The notes beneath the pieces were generated by a model. That model ran no database searches and was not told the DNA's origin. It saw only the letters and a program-made list of their open reading frames with translations. The position numbers and the translations under genes are program-made. A stretch of DNA of 64,000 nt from Chionoecetes opilio (Eukaryota > Arthropoda > Malacostraca > Decapoda > Majidae), in assembly GCA_016584305.1 (NCBI GenBank), contig JACEEZ010003837.1, positions 1 to 64,000 of the forward strand, given 5' to 3'. Positions within the stretch are counted from its first letter, which is position 1, and every line of letters starts with the position of its first letter. This document shows, in pieces, positions 43,998 through 54,744 of the stretch.

Positions 43998-45119
43998 TGT
44001 CAGTGACTGCGGATGTCCTGCATGTTAAGGCCAGTTCTCCACGTTCCTGGGACGTAGTTGCGACCCAGGTTCTCGGCACGGTCAAGCTGCTGGTTCTGCA
44101 TTTCTGGATACCGGGTCCTCATCAGGTTGTGGAGGATCATGCATGCTGTGACATTGAGCTTGACGGTCTCGGGCTGCTGCTGCATCATGCTCAGGAGAAC
44201 TTGGAACCGGTTGGCGAGGATGCCGAAGGCATTATCTACGACCCTCCTGACTCGGGAAAGCTGGTAGTTCAAGATGCGCTCCGGCCGCGTCATTCCCCGG
44301 AGGCTGCATCATGTTGGGTCGTAGGGTGAAGGCATCGTCGCTGACGAAAAAGTAGGGCACATCCTGGTTGTTGTTGGGAAGAGGGTCGGTCGGGATCAGG
44401 GAAGCCTAGACTACCATCTTCAACGCATTCCTTCAGCTCAGAGGCATTGTAGATCTGAGCATCTCATGCTGATCCCATACTGCTGATGTCTGCCCAGATG
44501 AATTGGTAATCAGCATCAACGAGCGCCATGAAAACAACGGAGTAGAACCCTTTATAGTTGTAGTATAGGGAACCACTGTTTGGAGGACACGTGCAGTTGA
44601 CGTGCTTGCCATCAAGTGCACCACAGGTATGGGGGAAGTTCCACCTCTCCATGAACTTGTCAGATATTGCACGCCATTCCTCAGGAGTGGTGGGACACTT
44701 CATCACCTCATCCTTGTACTCATCGATGATGGCCTGGCACACTTGGGATGAACAGGGATATGGTGTTGTGAGGCACCCTCCACCCATAGGACATTGAGTG
44801 ATACTTGGTCCCAGAAGCAAGATGCTGCAGATTGAGGGCAAGCTTCAGGCCAGGGTAGAGGGCCTCTCTGTAGGTTGTATTCTGCTTGGTGATCCTCGGA
44901 CCCACTTTGGTTAGCAGCTCGTCGAACATCTCGGTGGGCATCCACATGAAGTTCTTGAAGGCTGCCTGGTCTTCGTTGTGGAGTTCCACAAGTAGCTGAT
45001 CATAAAGGCCAAACTGCCGTCGCCTACCGATCCACGCTCGGACCCAGAACCTCCATTGACCTATTCTCTTTCTCCTTCTCCTGATAACATGGACTTGGTG
45101 AAGTGCCAGTTCCATGATA

Positions 45120-46081
45120 CAGGAAAATACCTTTTATCCGGATACCCAACAACCGGAATAACCCAATAACCGGAATTTGTGGCAGGTAAGTAAATAGTAT
45201 TAAAAAATAAAAAATTAACGAAATATTTAACTTTTAATTTTGCCGCCGTAGACGTGAGCGCCACCTATCGCCACCTGTTTATTCCCGCCATAATGCGCCA
45301 TGCGCTATGATAATTCAGTGTTTATCAGTCCGTGGGCAAGGTCAGTGCTACCCGACGACCGGAGTGGTATTTTGAGTCATCCCACATACCACCCAACACA
45401 CACACACACCCACACATACCACCCAACACACCCACCCACACATACCACCCGTGTATGTGTGTGTGTGTGTGTGTGTGTTGGGTGGTATGTGTGGGTGTGT
45501 GTGTTGGGTGGTATGTGTGTGTGTGTGTGTTGGGTGGTATGTGTGGGTGTGTGTGTTGGGTGGTATGTGTGTGTGTGTGTTAGGTGGTGGGTGTGTGTGT
45601 TGGGTGGTATGTGTGTGTGTGTGTGTTGGGTGGTATGTGTGGGTGTGTGTGTTGGGTGGTATGTGTGGGTGTGTGTGTTGGGTGGTATGTGTGTGTGTGT
45701 GTGTTGGGTGGTATGTGTGGGTGTGTGTGTTGGGTGGTATGTGTGGGTGTGTGTGTTGGTGGTATGTGTGGGTGTGTGTGTTGGGTGGTATGTGTGTGTG
45801 TGTGTTGGGTGGTATGTGTGGGTGTGTGTGTTGGGTGGTATGTGTGTGTGTGTGTTGGGTGGTATGTGTGGGTGTGTGTGTTGGGTGGTATGTGTGTGTG
45901 TGTGTGTGTGTGTGTTGGGTGGTATGTGTGGGTGTGTGTCATACAATACAAACAATCATACAATATTATGTTTATTTTTAGTAAATGCATCTTTCGTAAG
46001 TATACTTACCCATTAACCGGACTTTTCCATTAACCGGCTACCCGGAAGTCCGGATATATCCGGATAAAAGGTATTTTCCTG
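45120..46081 (+). mobile_element. Tigger-like MITE carrying a minisatellite
   Basis: Ends CAGGAAAATACCTTTTATCC and complement, flanked by TA on both sides; TIRs of about 26 bp plus subterminal AACCGGAAT motifs. Inserted in the Harbinger 2 gene. The centre is a (GT)-rich minisatellite. Confidence 0.85.
45385..45940. repeat. GTGTGTTGGGTGGTAT minisatellite
   Basis: About 20 units of TGGGTGGTATGTGTG-type repeats of variable length, preceded by inverse CACCCAACAC units (45385-45450), so the left edge can form a hairpin with the body. Cys/Val-rich and His/Thr-rich open frames on either strand are artefacts of it. Confidence 0.95.
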
Positions 46082-46232
46082 TATGAGGTTCTGCTGATGT
46101 TGGAGAACCGCAATTTCGTATTGTAGTCGCAGCCTGTCGGGATCCTCCATTTCTTCTAGACACGATCAGCAGGAACCTCTGTCATCACCCATGAGGGTCA
46201 GAGGAGAAGTGATGAGGAGGTGGGGGGCGGGA

Positions 46233-46242
46233 CCCGTTTATA
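46233..46242 (-). promoter_or_regulatory. Candidate TATA box of Harbinger 2
   Basis: Minus-strand TATATAAACG lies about 85 bp upstream of the transposase Met at 46150. Confidence 0.45.
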
Positions 46243-46795
46243 TACCCCATGGCTACACGCTGCGTACATGCCAGGTACACGCCAGGAACACGCCAGAAGA
46301 ACGCTGGGCGCACTAGAGACTCGTTCAGCACTCGTTCAGCACGCCCATATTCGCTGCATGTTCGCTGGACATGCGTTAGAAGCACGCTAGGTGTTCGCTG
46401 GACCTCAGCCGACGAACATACAATGAATACCCAGCATGTGCTCCGTGTGTGTCTGGCGTTGGTCCAGCGCACGCTGCGCGTGTCTGGCGTCCTGGCGTGT
46501 ACATTCATGCGTCGAGCTCTGCGCACATTTTTGTGCATGCACAAAAATCCCGACGCACACAGCGAATGACAACAAATGCACAGCGTTGGTCCAGCGCGCT
46601 GACGAACAAGTAACAAATGTTGACGCACACCTAGCGAACGACAACGCACTGGCCAAAATTGCTCATTTTTCAGTGCGTGGGCCGGCGTCGTGTATGTGTG
46701 ACTGGCGCTTTAGCTTTGTTATGTGACTTATAATATACTAATTTCATTCAATATAGTCACACAATACTGACTTGCATAAAATATATTAGTTTAAT

Positions 46796-46796
<1 letters not shown>
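46243..46796. other. GC-rich region with dispersed CGCTGGAC-type motifs
   Basis: Many short imperfect repeats on both strands: ACGCCAG, CGCTGGAC, GGTCCAGCGC, TGTCTGGCGT and GACGCACAC. No gene supported. It probably forms the 5' end of the Harbinger 2 element; subterminal repeated motifs of this kind are common transposase-binding sites. Confidence 0.4.

Positions 46797-46879
<83 letters not shown>
46797..46879. repeat. (GA)n microsatellite
   Basis: About 41 GA units. Confidence 0.98.
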
Positions 46880-46880
<1 letters not shown>

Positions 46881-46952
46881 AAGCATTTTATGTGCTTTAA
46901 TACTACTTCTTATGCTACACTAGCCAATGCTAGACAGTTTGGATTGGTTATA

Positions 46953-47644
46953 CACGCAACCCTCGTTTTCCCGGACCTCCATTTCCCGGATATCGGATTT
47001 GCCGATCAAAATCCGAGGTCCGGGGATATGTCAGAGTCTCGGACAAATGCCTGGTCCAGTTCGTAAATTGACAAAGTTGTTCGACGGTCCGAGCGTCTCC
47101 TGTCACCCCTGGTCAGTGTCTGCGCCTCCCGCCAGGTGGCAGCATGCTCAGCGGTCGTATTGTTTACATTTGGGCACAAGACACTCACAGTTCACCTGCA
47201 CCGCCTCCGTCAGTCCCCTGACCTCCACTGCCCCTGGTGCAGGAACGTCTCTGTGACTATTGAACACTTGCTGCTGTTCTTTTTCTGCTGTGTCCGCGCT
47301 TTCACTCTCACTGTGTAGTGCTACGCTCTCAACTCCTCATCCTGAAAACTCCTCACCCTGCCTTTCTGAGGAAGACAGGTCAACTACAGTGCCTGTGATA
47401 GCATCATAGGACATCACCAGGGCTCATAGTGTTCCCCAAAGGATCCTCGCAGCCCTATAAACAGCAACAAAGTGATGTAAAAGTCCGCGGCGGGGTAGTT
47501 GATATTGGTGGTTGCCGGACAGTAAATACTAGAGTAGGATAACGTCCAGGGGTGGGTAATGGCCTCGGACTGTTGCGATTCCCGGACGTTTGCGGTTCCC
47601 GGACCAGTGCTCCCCCCTAATAGTCTGGGAAAAGGAGGGTTGTG
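46953..47644 (-). mobile_element. Tigger-like MITE, family X, copy 1
   Basis: Ends CACGCAACCCTCGTTTTCCC and the complement of CACAACCCTCCTTTTCCC. The interior is the inverse of 58049-58739. It contains a captured coding piece reading CPWCRNVSVTIEHLLL (47235-47280). Confidence 0.75.
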
Positions 47645-47659
47645 CTGAGTGATAGGACA

Positions 47660-47870
47660 AACGAGGAGTGTGTGTGTATGCGTGTATTTACCTAGTTGTA
47701 GCATACAGGGCCTGAGCTATACTTGTGTGGTCACTTCTCCATATATATGTTTTTCAAGTTTTTCTGTAGGTTTATGTACACTTTTTACTGTTGTCCTTCT
47801 AGTCCATTCCAGGCATCTATGTGTGCATGTAGGAAAGATAATTGTGTGGCATCTGATCTAGTGACCACAA
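47660..47870 (-). repeat. LINE 3' tail fragment
   Basis: GTGTATTTACCTAGTTGTAG then a divergent LINE 3' region (CATTCCAGGCATCTATGTG), same layout as 32330-32480. Confidence 0.55.
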
Positions 47871-48239
47871 AAGTGTTGAAATAATAGCAAACTTCATGAG
47901 TTAGGATTTTCCCATGATGCTGTGAAAATGGAGATCCGACTGTGTGTATACAATATATAGACAGATTGATAGATATAGTCAAGAAAGTATAAAACACGTA
48001 TTACAAAAAATATGTGACACCGTTTATGAATACGTAAACTACTCAAATCTGAAATAATGCAAACGTACAGCACTGAACAAGACACCTGCTGAAATTTAGA
48101 TTAATATGTAACTGGAAAGCTATATGCATTCTTCGTCTCATTATCTCATTATTCCTCAGGCAGGGACAACGGGACTGTTTCAGGACAACACACCAGTAGT
48201 AGCAAAGCTGACACAGTCTCACAAACGGTACATAAGGCA
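47871..48239. other. 5' flank of Sailor copy 2, no gene seen
   Basis: AT-rich. A clear TIR like that of the first Sailor was not found, so the boundary of this element is unknown. Confidence 0.4.
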
Positions 48240-49468
48240 CGGAAAACACGGAATCCTAACAGCCAAACAAAACAGTTGGTGATGAATGTCCATAGTTACT
48301 TCCGGAACCGAAACCAGCTTTTAAGTGAAACTGATCTAGATATCAAGGTAGCAGCAGCCACAGGAATTTCAAAGAATTCAGTGGTACGTCTTAAAAAGCT
48401 AGCCAAAGTTGGTAGTCTTCATTCACCTCCATTCAGACACAGACACTCTTCAGTGATAAGTAGGGTAGATAGTTTTGGTGAAAGGTGCTTGAGAAGAGAA
48501 ATTCTATCCTTTTATGAAATGAATGAAATTCCTTCATTAGATCCATTGCTTAAAATAGTTAAAGAATCTCAGATAAATTTTCAAGGTGCTAGATCTTCAA
48601 TTTTCAGGTTCATAAAGAAAATAGGTTTTCGATATCTAAAGGCAGCAGGGGAAAGACATATATTGATGGAAAAATTGGATGTTATTGCTTCTCGATGTAG
48701 GTTCCTCAGGACACTAGATGAGAATAGAAACTCCAGTAGTCCACGCTCAGAGATCTATATTGCTGAAACGGTGTGTCACATGGATTATCAGGGAACCAAT
48801 GGCTCAAAATTGAAAACTGGGAAAGTAGTGCAGTTTATCATCATACATGCTGGTGGGGAAATGGGTTTTGTGCCAGGATGTTTGTACATGTTCAAGCCTC
48901 GGATCAGCAACAAAGGACAATATAAACGTGCAATGACACCAGAGTGTTTCCAAACATGGTTTAAGAACCAACTACTTCCAAACATCCCAAACAATTCACT
49001 TATTGTAATGGACAATGCCTCGTGTTATTCAAAAGTTGTAAACACAGTCCCTAACCGATGTATGAAAAAAAGTGATATTATTCAGTGGCTGGAAGAAAAT
49101 AATATTTCCCATGACAAATCATTTTCTAAGGTAGAACTCCTTCATTTGGTGAACTGTAATAAACCAAAGCAGGTATATGAAATTGACCTTATAGCTCATG
49201 ACCATGGACATGAAGTACAGGCTCACAATCTTTTATCCGAAATTCTGAAAACCGAAAAGCTCCGAAAACCGAACAGTTTTTCCAGGCTATCTGTCGTCTG
49301 CATACCAAAGCTCGCGTTTGGCGCCAAACTTGACCCGAAACGCCCAACGGTCAACCCAGGACACGCAGTGTTGTCTCAGTGCTCCTACCAGTCAGGCGCA
49401 CGTCTCTCTGCTGCTCACGGATATTTTGTTAATTTTTGCAGATTTTTTTTACTTTGAAGACTGTGAAA

Positions 49469-51270
49469 ATGTCAAAAAGAGCTGCAAATTCCCCTATGGA
49501 TAACAGTGAGAAGCAGAATAGGAAGCGCCTGTCATTATCGATAGCACAGAAAGTAGAGTTATTACAGAAGCTTGATCGTGGTGTATCTGTGCGGCGTCTT
49601 ACTGAAGATTATGATGTGGGAACTACAACAATATACGACCTAAAGAAACAGAAACATAAGTTGTTGAAGTTTTACAGTGACAGTGATGACCAGAAACTAA
49701 TGAAAAATAGGAAAACGCTGCATAGGGCAAAAAACGAAGATCTTGACCGTGTGCTGATGGAGTGGGTTCGACAACGAAGAAGTGAATGTATGCCACTGAC
49801 TGGTTTGATGGTAATGAAACAAGCTAGAAAATACCATGAAGAACTGAGCATTAAAGGCGAATGTGAATATTCAGAAGGTTGGTTGCAGAAATTTACGAAG
49901 CGTCATGGTATGAAATATCTGAAAATCTGTGGTGAAAAAGCTTCTGCTGATTATGATGCAGCTGAACGTTACATTGATGAATTTGCCAATATGATATTTG
50001 ATGAAAACCTCAGTCCGGAGCAAATATACAATGCTGATGAAACAGCACTCTACGGCGCTACGTCCCTAGAAAAACTTTAACAATGGCAGATGAAAGAGCA
50101 CCATCAGGTTTTAAGGGCAATAAGGACAGGATGACTGTTCTTGCGTGTGCAAATGCTGCAGGCACACACATGTTAAAGTTGGCAGTGCTTGGAAAAAGCC
50201 AACATCCAAGATGTTTTAAAGGTGTAACAAATCTACCTGTGCATTATTATGCAAACAAGAAAGCAAGGGTAACCAGAGAAATGTTTACCGATTGGTTCAA
50301 TAACCATTTTGTACCAGCTGCACGAGCTCATTGTAGGAAAGCTGGACTGGAAGAAAACTGCAAAATTTTATTGCTTCTAGACAACTGTTGCGCACATCCC
50401 CCTGCTGAGGTTCTTGTGAAAAATAATGTTTTTGGCATTTATCTTCCCCCCAATGTGACATCTTTAATACAACCTTGTGACCAAGGAATTTTGTGCTTAT
50501 GAAGACAAAGTATAAAAACTTTTTTCTGAACTGCATGCTTGATGCAGTCAACAGAGGCATAGATATCAAAGACTTCCTGAAAGAGTTCACCCTTAAGGAT
50601 GCCATTTATGCACTTGTTAATGCTTGGAAAGATGTAACTAAAGAAACATTAAAAAATGCTTGGCACAAACTTTGGCCTACAACAATGTTCGATGAAAATG
50701 AGCCTGCAGATGATGACTTTGAAGGATTCCGTGTCACTAACGAGAGGAAGATGATATCAAACCTCATTGCTTATGCCAAAAGTGTTGCAAGAGAAAATGT
50801 AAATACGTTAAGAGTCGGTTGATATCGAAGATGTACTGAATGTTGACAATGACGCTCCTGTTGTGCATTCCTTGAGTGATGGAGAAATTGCTGAAATGGT
50901 GTTAGATAACAATAAGCATGAGGATAGTAGTGATGAGGATGAAGACATTATGAACACAGGTGAAAAAATGCCCATAGATGATATGGTAAAACTGTGTGAT
51001 CAGTTAATTAGTGGCATGGAACAACGTACATTTATCAGTGTCCATGATATTATGGCAGTTTATTCAATCAAAAAGAGATTGCTTAGACAGAAACCTCTGT
51101 TAATGAAACAAATGACACTGGAGGAAGTCTTTAAAAAGGCCGTCTCTCGTAGCGCTGCTGAACTTGAGAATCCTGTTGCTGGCCCATCATCAGATGTTCA
51201 ACTCCAACCCGAAGACTATGGTCACCATAACAACGATGACGACATTGATTCTCCAGAATCCTCAAACTAG
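49469..51270 (+). pseudogene. Tigger 3 transposase with three frameshifts
   Basis: Starts MSKRAANSPMDNSEKQNRKR. N-terminal HTH (SLSIAQKVELLQKLDRGVSV, TTTIYDLKKQKHKLLKF), second HTH (SEGWLQKFTKRHGMKYLKI), and DDE_1 motifs YNADETALY, ILLLLDNCCAHPP and SLIQPCDQGI: all three catalytic Asp are encoded, the last two 33 positions apart. Frames shift near 50055 (one base lost in the TACGGCGCTACG region), near 50490 and near 50815. The C-terminus is acidic (HEDSSDEDEDI) with a QMTLEEVFKK motif loosely like a PCNA-binding peptide. It ends at 51270. Once complete; now unable to make a full protein. Confidence 0.88.
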
Positions 51271-51363
51271 TTGTTTTGTGCTTTTACTGCATGTAAGTAT
51301 ATTTTCTTGTGTTTAGCTTAGTTTGAGGCAGTTTATGTTTAAAGTTTTACTTAATGTTTTATC

Positions 51364-51552
51364 TTTTTTTTATTATTTATTCGGGGGATTCAAGAATCCC
51401 CGAGCCAGGACACCTAAGGCCATGTAGCCCTGCTAGGGTGACAAGAGAGCGCTACCACCTTCACCGAGTAACTGCCGGGATTGAGGCACAAACTCGCGAC
51501 CTTATGGCCACGAGCCGAGCACTCTACCACTGAGCCACCCGTTCCCCTTGTA
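51364..51552 (-). mobile_element. SINE B (second tRNA-derived SINE)
   Basis: On the minus strand: GGGTGGCTCAGTGGTAGAG (A box, near 51520-51538), a degenerate B box (GGTCGCGAGTTTGTGCC, near 51488-51504), a short body and a tail ATAAATAATAAAAAAAA. It sits in the 3' non-coding part of Tigger 3. It is unrelated in body to SINE A. Confidence 0.75.
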
Positions 51553-51959
51553 ATGTTTTATCTAAAAAGCGTTAAAATCTACGCTAAAAATCTTCCATTC
51601 TGAAATCCGAAAAATTCCGAAATCCGAAAAGTGTCTGGTCCCAAGGTTTTCGGATAAGAGATTGTGAACCTTTACTGAGACTTCCACCACATCATAACCA
51701 TTTAAATCCATTGGAAGTCATTTGGCATCAGGTTAAGTCAGAGATTAAAAGGAAATCTTCTGAAGCTGATCAGACACTGCAAACAGCAGAGCAAATCATA
51801 AAAGATGCAGTTGCCAGAGTAACTACAGAAGACTGGAAGATGTGTATCCACTGCACTAGAGAAACAGAAGAAGATTACAAGAATAAAGACAAGGCAATGG
51901 ACTATATGGTGGAAAACTTAACCATCACCCAGGATGAATCCAGCACTGATGAGGATTAA

Positions 51960-52485
51960 GTGTTATGAGGGATAACTTGGGAGCAGTGTCATTTATTTTT
52001 GTAAGACTTGAAATGGGAGTTTCCCATTATTGATTACTTGTGTCCAATAATGTTTGTACATCGTGAATATATATTTGAGTAAAGCAATATAAACTAAACA
52101 TTAAAGTGTTTTAATATAAATTCACACTGCATTTTATTATTCGCAGGAGAGTGTTTTTAATGCCAGTAATAGAATCAATTCACATTTTAGTACAAAAGAC
52201 TACATAAACACAAACTCCCATTGGTCTTGTTAAGAAAAGTATGTACATATTGGTAAAATTGAAATTGGAAATTTATGTACTTACTCCTCTTCCGAGTATG
52301 TATATTTGCCACCACTTGCTGAGGCAAGTAAAAGTATAGGTATTGCTCAGCAAAAAAAATCGAATGACAGCATCGTTGGTTAATGTTTCCACTAGGCTCA
52401 ACCATTATAATTATCAAAAGAAATTGAAGCAAAAGAACATAATTTTTTGTTATATTCATCAATCACTTTAACATTACAAGATAAC
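51960..52485. other. 3' flank of Sailor 2, no gene seen
   Basis: AT-rich; includes TATAAACTAAACATTAAAG near 52090. No TIR matching Sailor 1 was found. Minus-strand open frames lack motifs. Confidence 0.4.
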
Positions 52486-52699
52486 CAATTACATTGGAAT
52501 TCCCTTTATCCGGCATCATTGGGACCAAGGGTGTGCCGGACACAGGAAAATTCCAGATATGGGAAGGTGTACTTATTAAGTACTCAAAGTGTGCCCATAA
52601 ATACTTAAAAACTAAACAAAATCTGTTTTTTGCAACTTTAGGAGTGTCAGTCATCTTCATAAATTCATGTAGTTGCTTAACTTGGGCCATGATGTCATA
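52486..52699. repeat. Possible Tigger-like end fragment
   Basis: TTTATCCGGCATCATTGGGACC (key part TTTATCCGGCATCATTGG at 52506) resembles Tigger ends of the TTATCCGG type. No partner found. Confidence 0.35.
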
Positions 52700-53150
52700 G
52701 ATAGTAGCAGTGGCGGCCCCAGTAAAATTTGACGGGTGGCCAGGGTTGAACATAGTGCGCGGTGGCCATGGAAAAGCCAATTTTTTCAAGTATGTTATAT
52801 TTTTCTGATCACTGGCAATTTATACATGTAATTAAATTTTTTGCTCACAAGTTTCAAGTACAACTATTCGTCGACTTACAACCTATGCAACTTACGACTG
52901 TTCGACTTTACAACCGGTGGTAAATGCTGATAAAATTCTTTTTCTTTTTCTTTTTTTATTCATTAATTTATTTATAATTTTTTTTTATACATTTGTGGCT
53001 ATAGTGTCGTTAGTGACCTCCAGGGGTGGGATTGTAGGCCCTGGAGGCACACTTGAGGGCTGTAATGGTTGGCCCTCACCCGTGGTGGCGCAGGCAGGAT
53101 TGTTATACAGTAAACCCTCTATAATTCGATCTAATTGGGGGGAAGCCTGG

Positions 53151-54744
53151 TGTGGAAATTTATGTCACATACATATATTTAATTTGAGGTCTTACCTATA
53201 CAAAACCCATCGTCTATCTCATCCCGACACAATACCCCAACTAGTCAACTAACTAGGATACTTATCGGTGGATAGTGGGTTGAAATCGCTGTAGGCTTTT
53301 AATCAATACTGCCTGTCCTGTTATCCAAAGTGGTCGCCATGATCGAGGCCGCCCGTGAAGGGTGAAAGTGGAGGTGTTATTGTGGTGGGCGTCAAGTGGT
53401 TCATCAAACCATCATGGCGCGGTGTTTATAATCACTGATACGTCCAGGAAGCTATTCAGGCTTAATAGACGCAGCACTGATATTCGCTATGGCGATGAGA
53501 CAAGTCCTATTGTTTTATCACTTATATGTACAAAATGAACGTATGTACAAATTCTTCTCGCTATAATCAGAGAAGAGATGTTAATCCCGTGGGGACTGGA
53601 ATGAAACTAAATTTAGTAGGTGGAGCGGGCAGCGGCCACCACAAATTACATGTGTCACCTTTCAGGTAGGCGGCAGGTGGACCACCACAATTGGTGCAAA
53701 TTTAAAGAACGGCGGCCAATGACCGGTCGCTCCAAATTAAGGTCCAAATGCTTAATAACCACTGGGAATGTTAATTTATATTATCCCAGTACAGGGAGGT
53801 CCCGTTATACGAGCATTTGGTATACGAGAATCCGATGATACGAGATGTGTAAATTAGGGTCTATTTTCAATATACGAGATCGAAAATCCAATGATACGAC
53901 ATTCAAACTGGGGTGTGTAAAATTATCTCAAGTTCAAAATGTGCGCCCTACCACTCCCGGGCTGGACAAAGGGGGATTTGGTTGACCCCAGTCAGGTCAC
54001 CCCTAGCAAGCCGTGACCTGAAGGTTAATTAAGCATATGGCGCTGCCTGACATTTAGGGGTAATTAGCAGGTGTGCGGCCCCAACCTTGGGACCGCAGTC
54101 ACGTCACCCCTAGCAAGGCGTGACCTGAAGGGTAATTAAGCATATGGCACGGCCTGACCTTTAGGGGTAATTAGCAGGTGTGCGTCCCCAACCTTGGGAC
54201 TGCTACACTACCTTCTCTTGTATCAGGGGGCATCGCCTACAGTACAACATCTTTTTTGCTTGTTATGCATGTTTTATGTTTAATTAATGTGCAGTTGTTT
54301 TTTTGTGTGCTATTTTCTCTTTCAGAATGCTTTTTCTACAGAATAGGTGGTACAGTGTGGGTAATATAGACGCTGTGTGTTTGTTGTGTTTGCTATAGTT
54401 TATTTTAGCTTGAAAAACATGTCTTTTTTTTTTTTTTTTTTTTTTTTTAAATTGATGGGGTCCTGGAACCAAACCTATATTTTACCATTAGCTATGTGTT
54501 TCGTTATACGAGATTTCACTGTACGAGTATGCCAGTGGAACCTAACTGCTCGTATCTTCGGGACCTCCCTGTACTTATCATTTACTTAAATTACCTTAAT
54601 TATACCCATTACCATTATAATTATATATATACATCCCTACGCTCCCCCTATGATGAGCAGACAATAACTCCCTCACAATGGGGGGGGGAAACAAACCACC
54701 ACTCTACCAATTATTAACAGGGTGGTTGGTGGATAATTTCCACA
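53151..54744. mobile_element. Solo-LTR-like element, copy 1, split by MITE C
   Basis: Begins TGTGGAAATTTATG and ends TAATTTCCACA (TG...CA termini with an inverted TGTGGAAAT), flanked by a 5-bp duplication CCTGG (53146-53150, 54745-54749). About 812 bp once MITE C is removed. Aligns with 60984-62609. No coding capacity; no internal retroelement part. The termini and 5-bp duplication fit Gypsy or BEL LTRs, but the family is not identified. Confidence 0.7.
53792..54571 (+). mobile_element. MITE family C, complete copy
   Basis: Ends CAGGGAGGTCCCGTTATACG and complement GGGACCTCCCTG, flanked by TA (53790-53791, 54572-54573). Comparison with LTR copy 2 shows the empty site reads CCCAGTATTTATC there, confirming the insertion point. 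Tigger-like by end sequence; no transposase. Confidence 0.88.

Larger units (their letters stand above)
43998..46150 (-). pseudogene. PIF/Harbinger transposase 2, broken by a MITE
   Basis: Minus strand from the Met at 46150 (MEDPDRLRLQYEIAVLQ). The MITE at 45120-46081 interrupts it, then the frame resumes with RRRRKRIGQWRFWVRAWI, FKNFMWMPTEMFDELLTKVG, RITKQNT and LKLALNLQHLASGTKYHS. The DDE_Tnp_4 domain has HTCGALDGKHV (first Asp), a VSDDAF block in a shifted frame near 44340 (second Asp) and RRVVDNAFGILANRF, where Asp (codon 44234-44236) replaces the usual catalytic Glu. Several frameshifts (near 45110, 44750, 44400) confirm decay. Harbinger transposases cut at TWA targets. No MADF/Myb partner gene was found nearby. 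Confidence 0.8.
49218..51672 (+). mobile_element. Tigger element 3, nested in Sailor 2
   Basis: Ends CAGGCTCACAATCTTTTATC and the complement AAGGTTCACAATCTCTTATC, flanked by TA (49216-49217, 51673-51674). Additional subterminal TCCGAAA motifs. Contains a full but frameshifted transposase and a SINE. Confidence 0.9.
48240..51959 (+). pseudogene. DD82E (Sailor-type) transposase 2, split by a Tigger
   Basis: Homologous to the protein at 13254-14588: HTH region (NVHSYFRNRNQ, AATGISKNSVVRLKKLAKV), RFIKKIGFRYLKAAGERHIL, IIIHAGGEMGFVPG and LIVMDNASCYS (second Asp, codon 49011). The equivalent of the first catalytic Asp is Ala (YIAET; GCT at 48762). The reading frame stops at a 2.46-kb Tigger insertion (49218-51672) and resumes after it with RLPPHHNHLNPLEVIWHQVK (Glu, codon 51714), ending at a stop at 51957. 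Removing the Tigger and one TA gives a continuous frame with Glu at +82. The SAP-like insert (SDIIQWLEENN, FSKVELLHLV) is present. No ATG is seen at the expected start; homology begins near 48240. Confidence 0.88.

Noticed and set aside
45300..46033. Cys/Val/Gly-rich and His/Thr/Pro-rich open frames up to 238 residues
   Set aside because: Both strands and several frames are open because of the GT-rich minisatellite; not a gene.
46797..47066. Arg/Glu repeat frame joined to a tail
   Set aside because: (GA)n translation running into MITE X.
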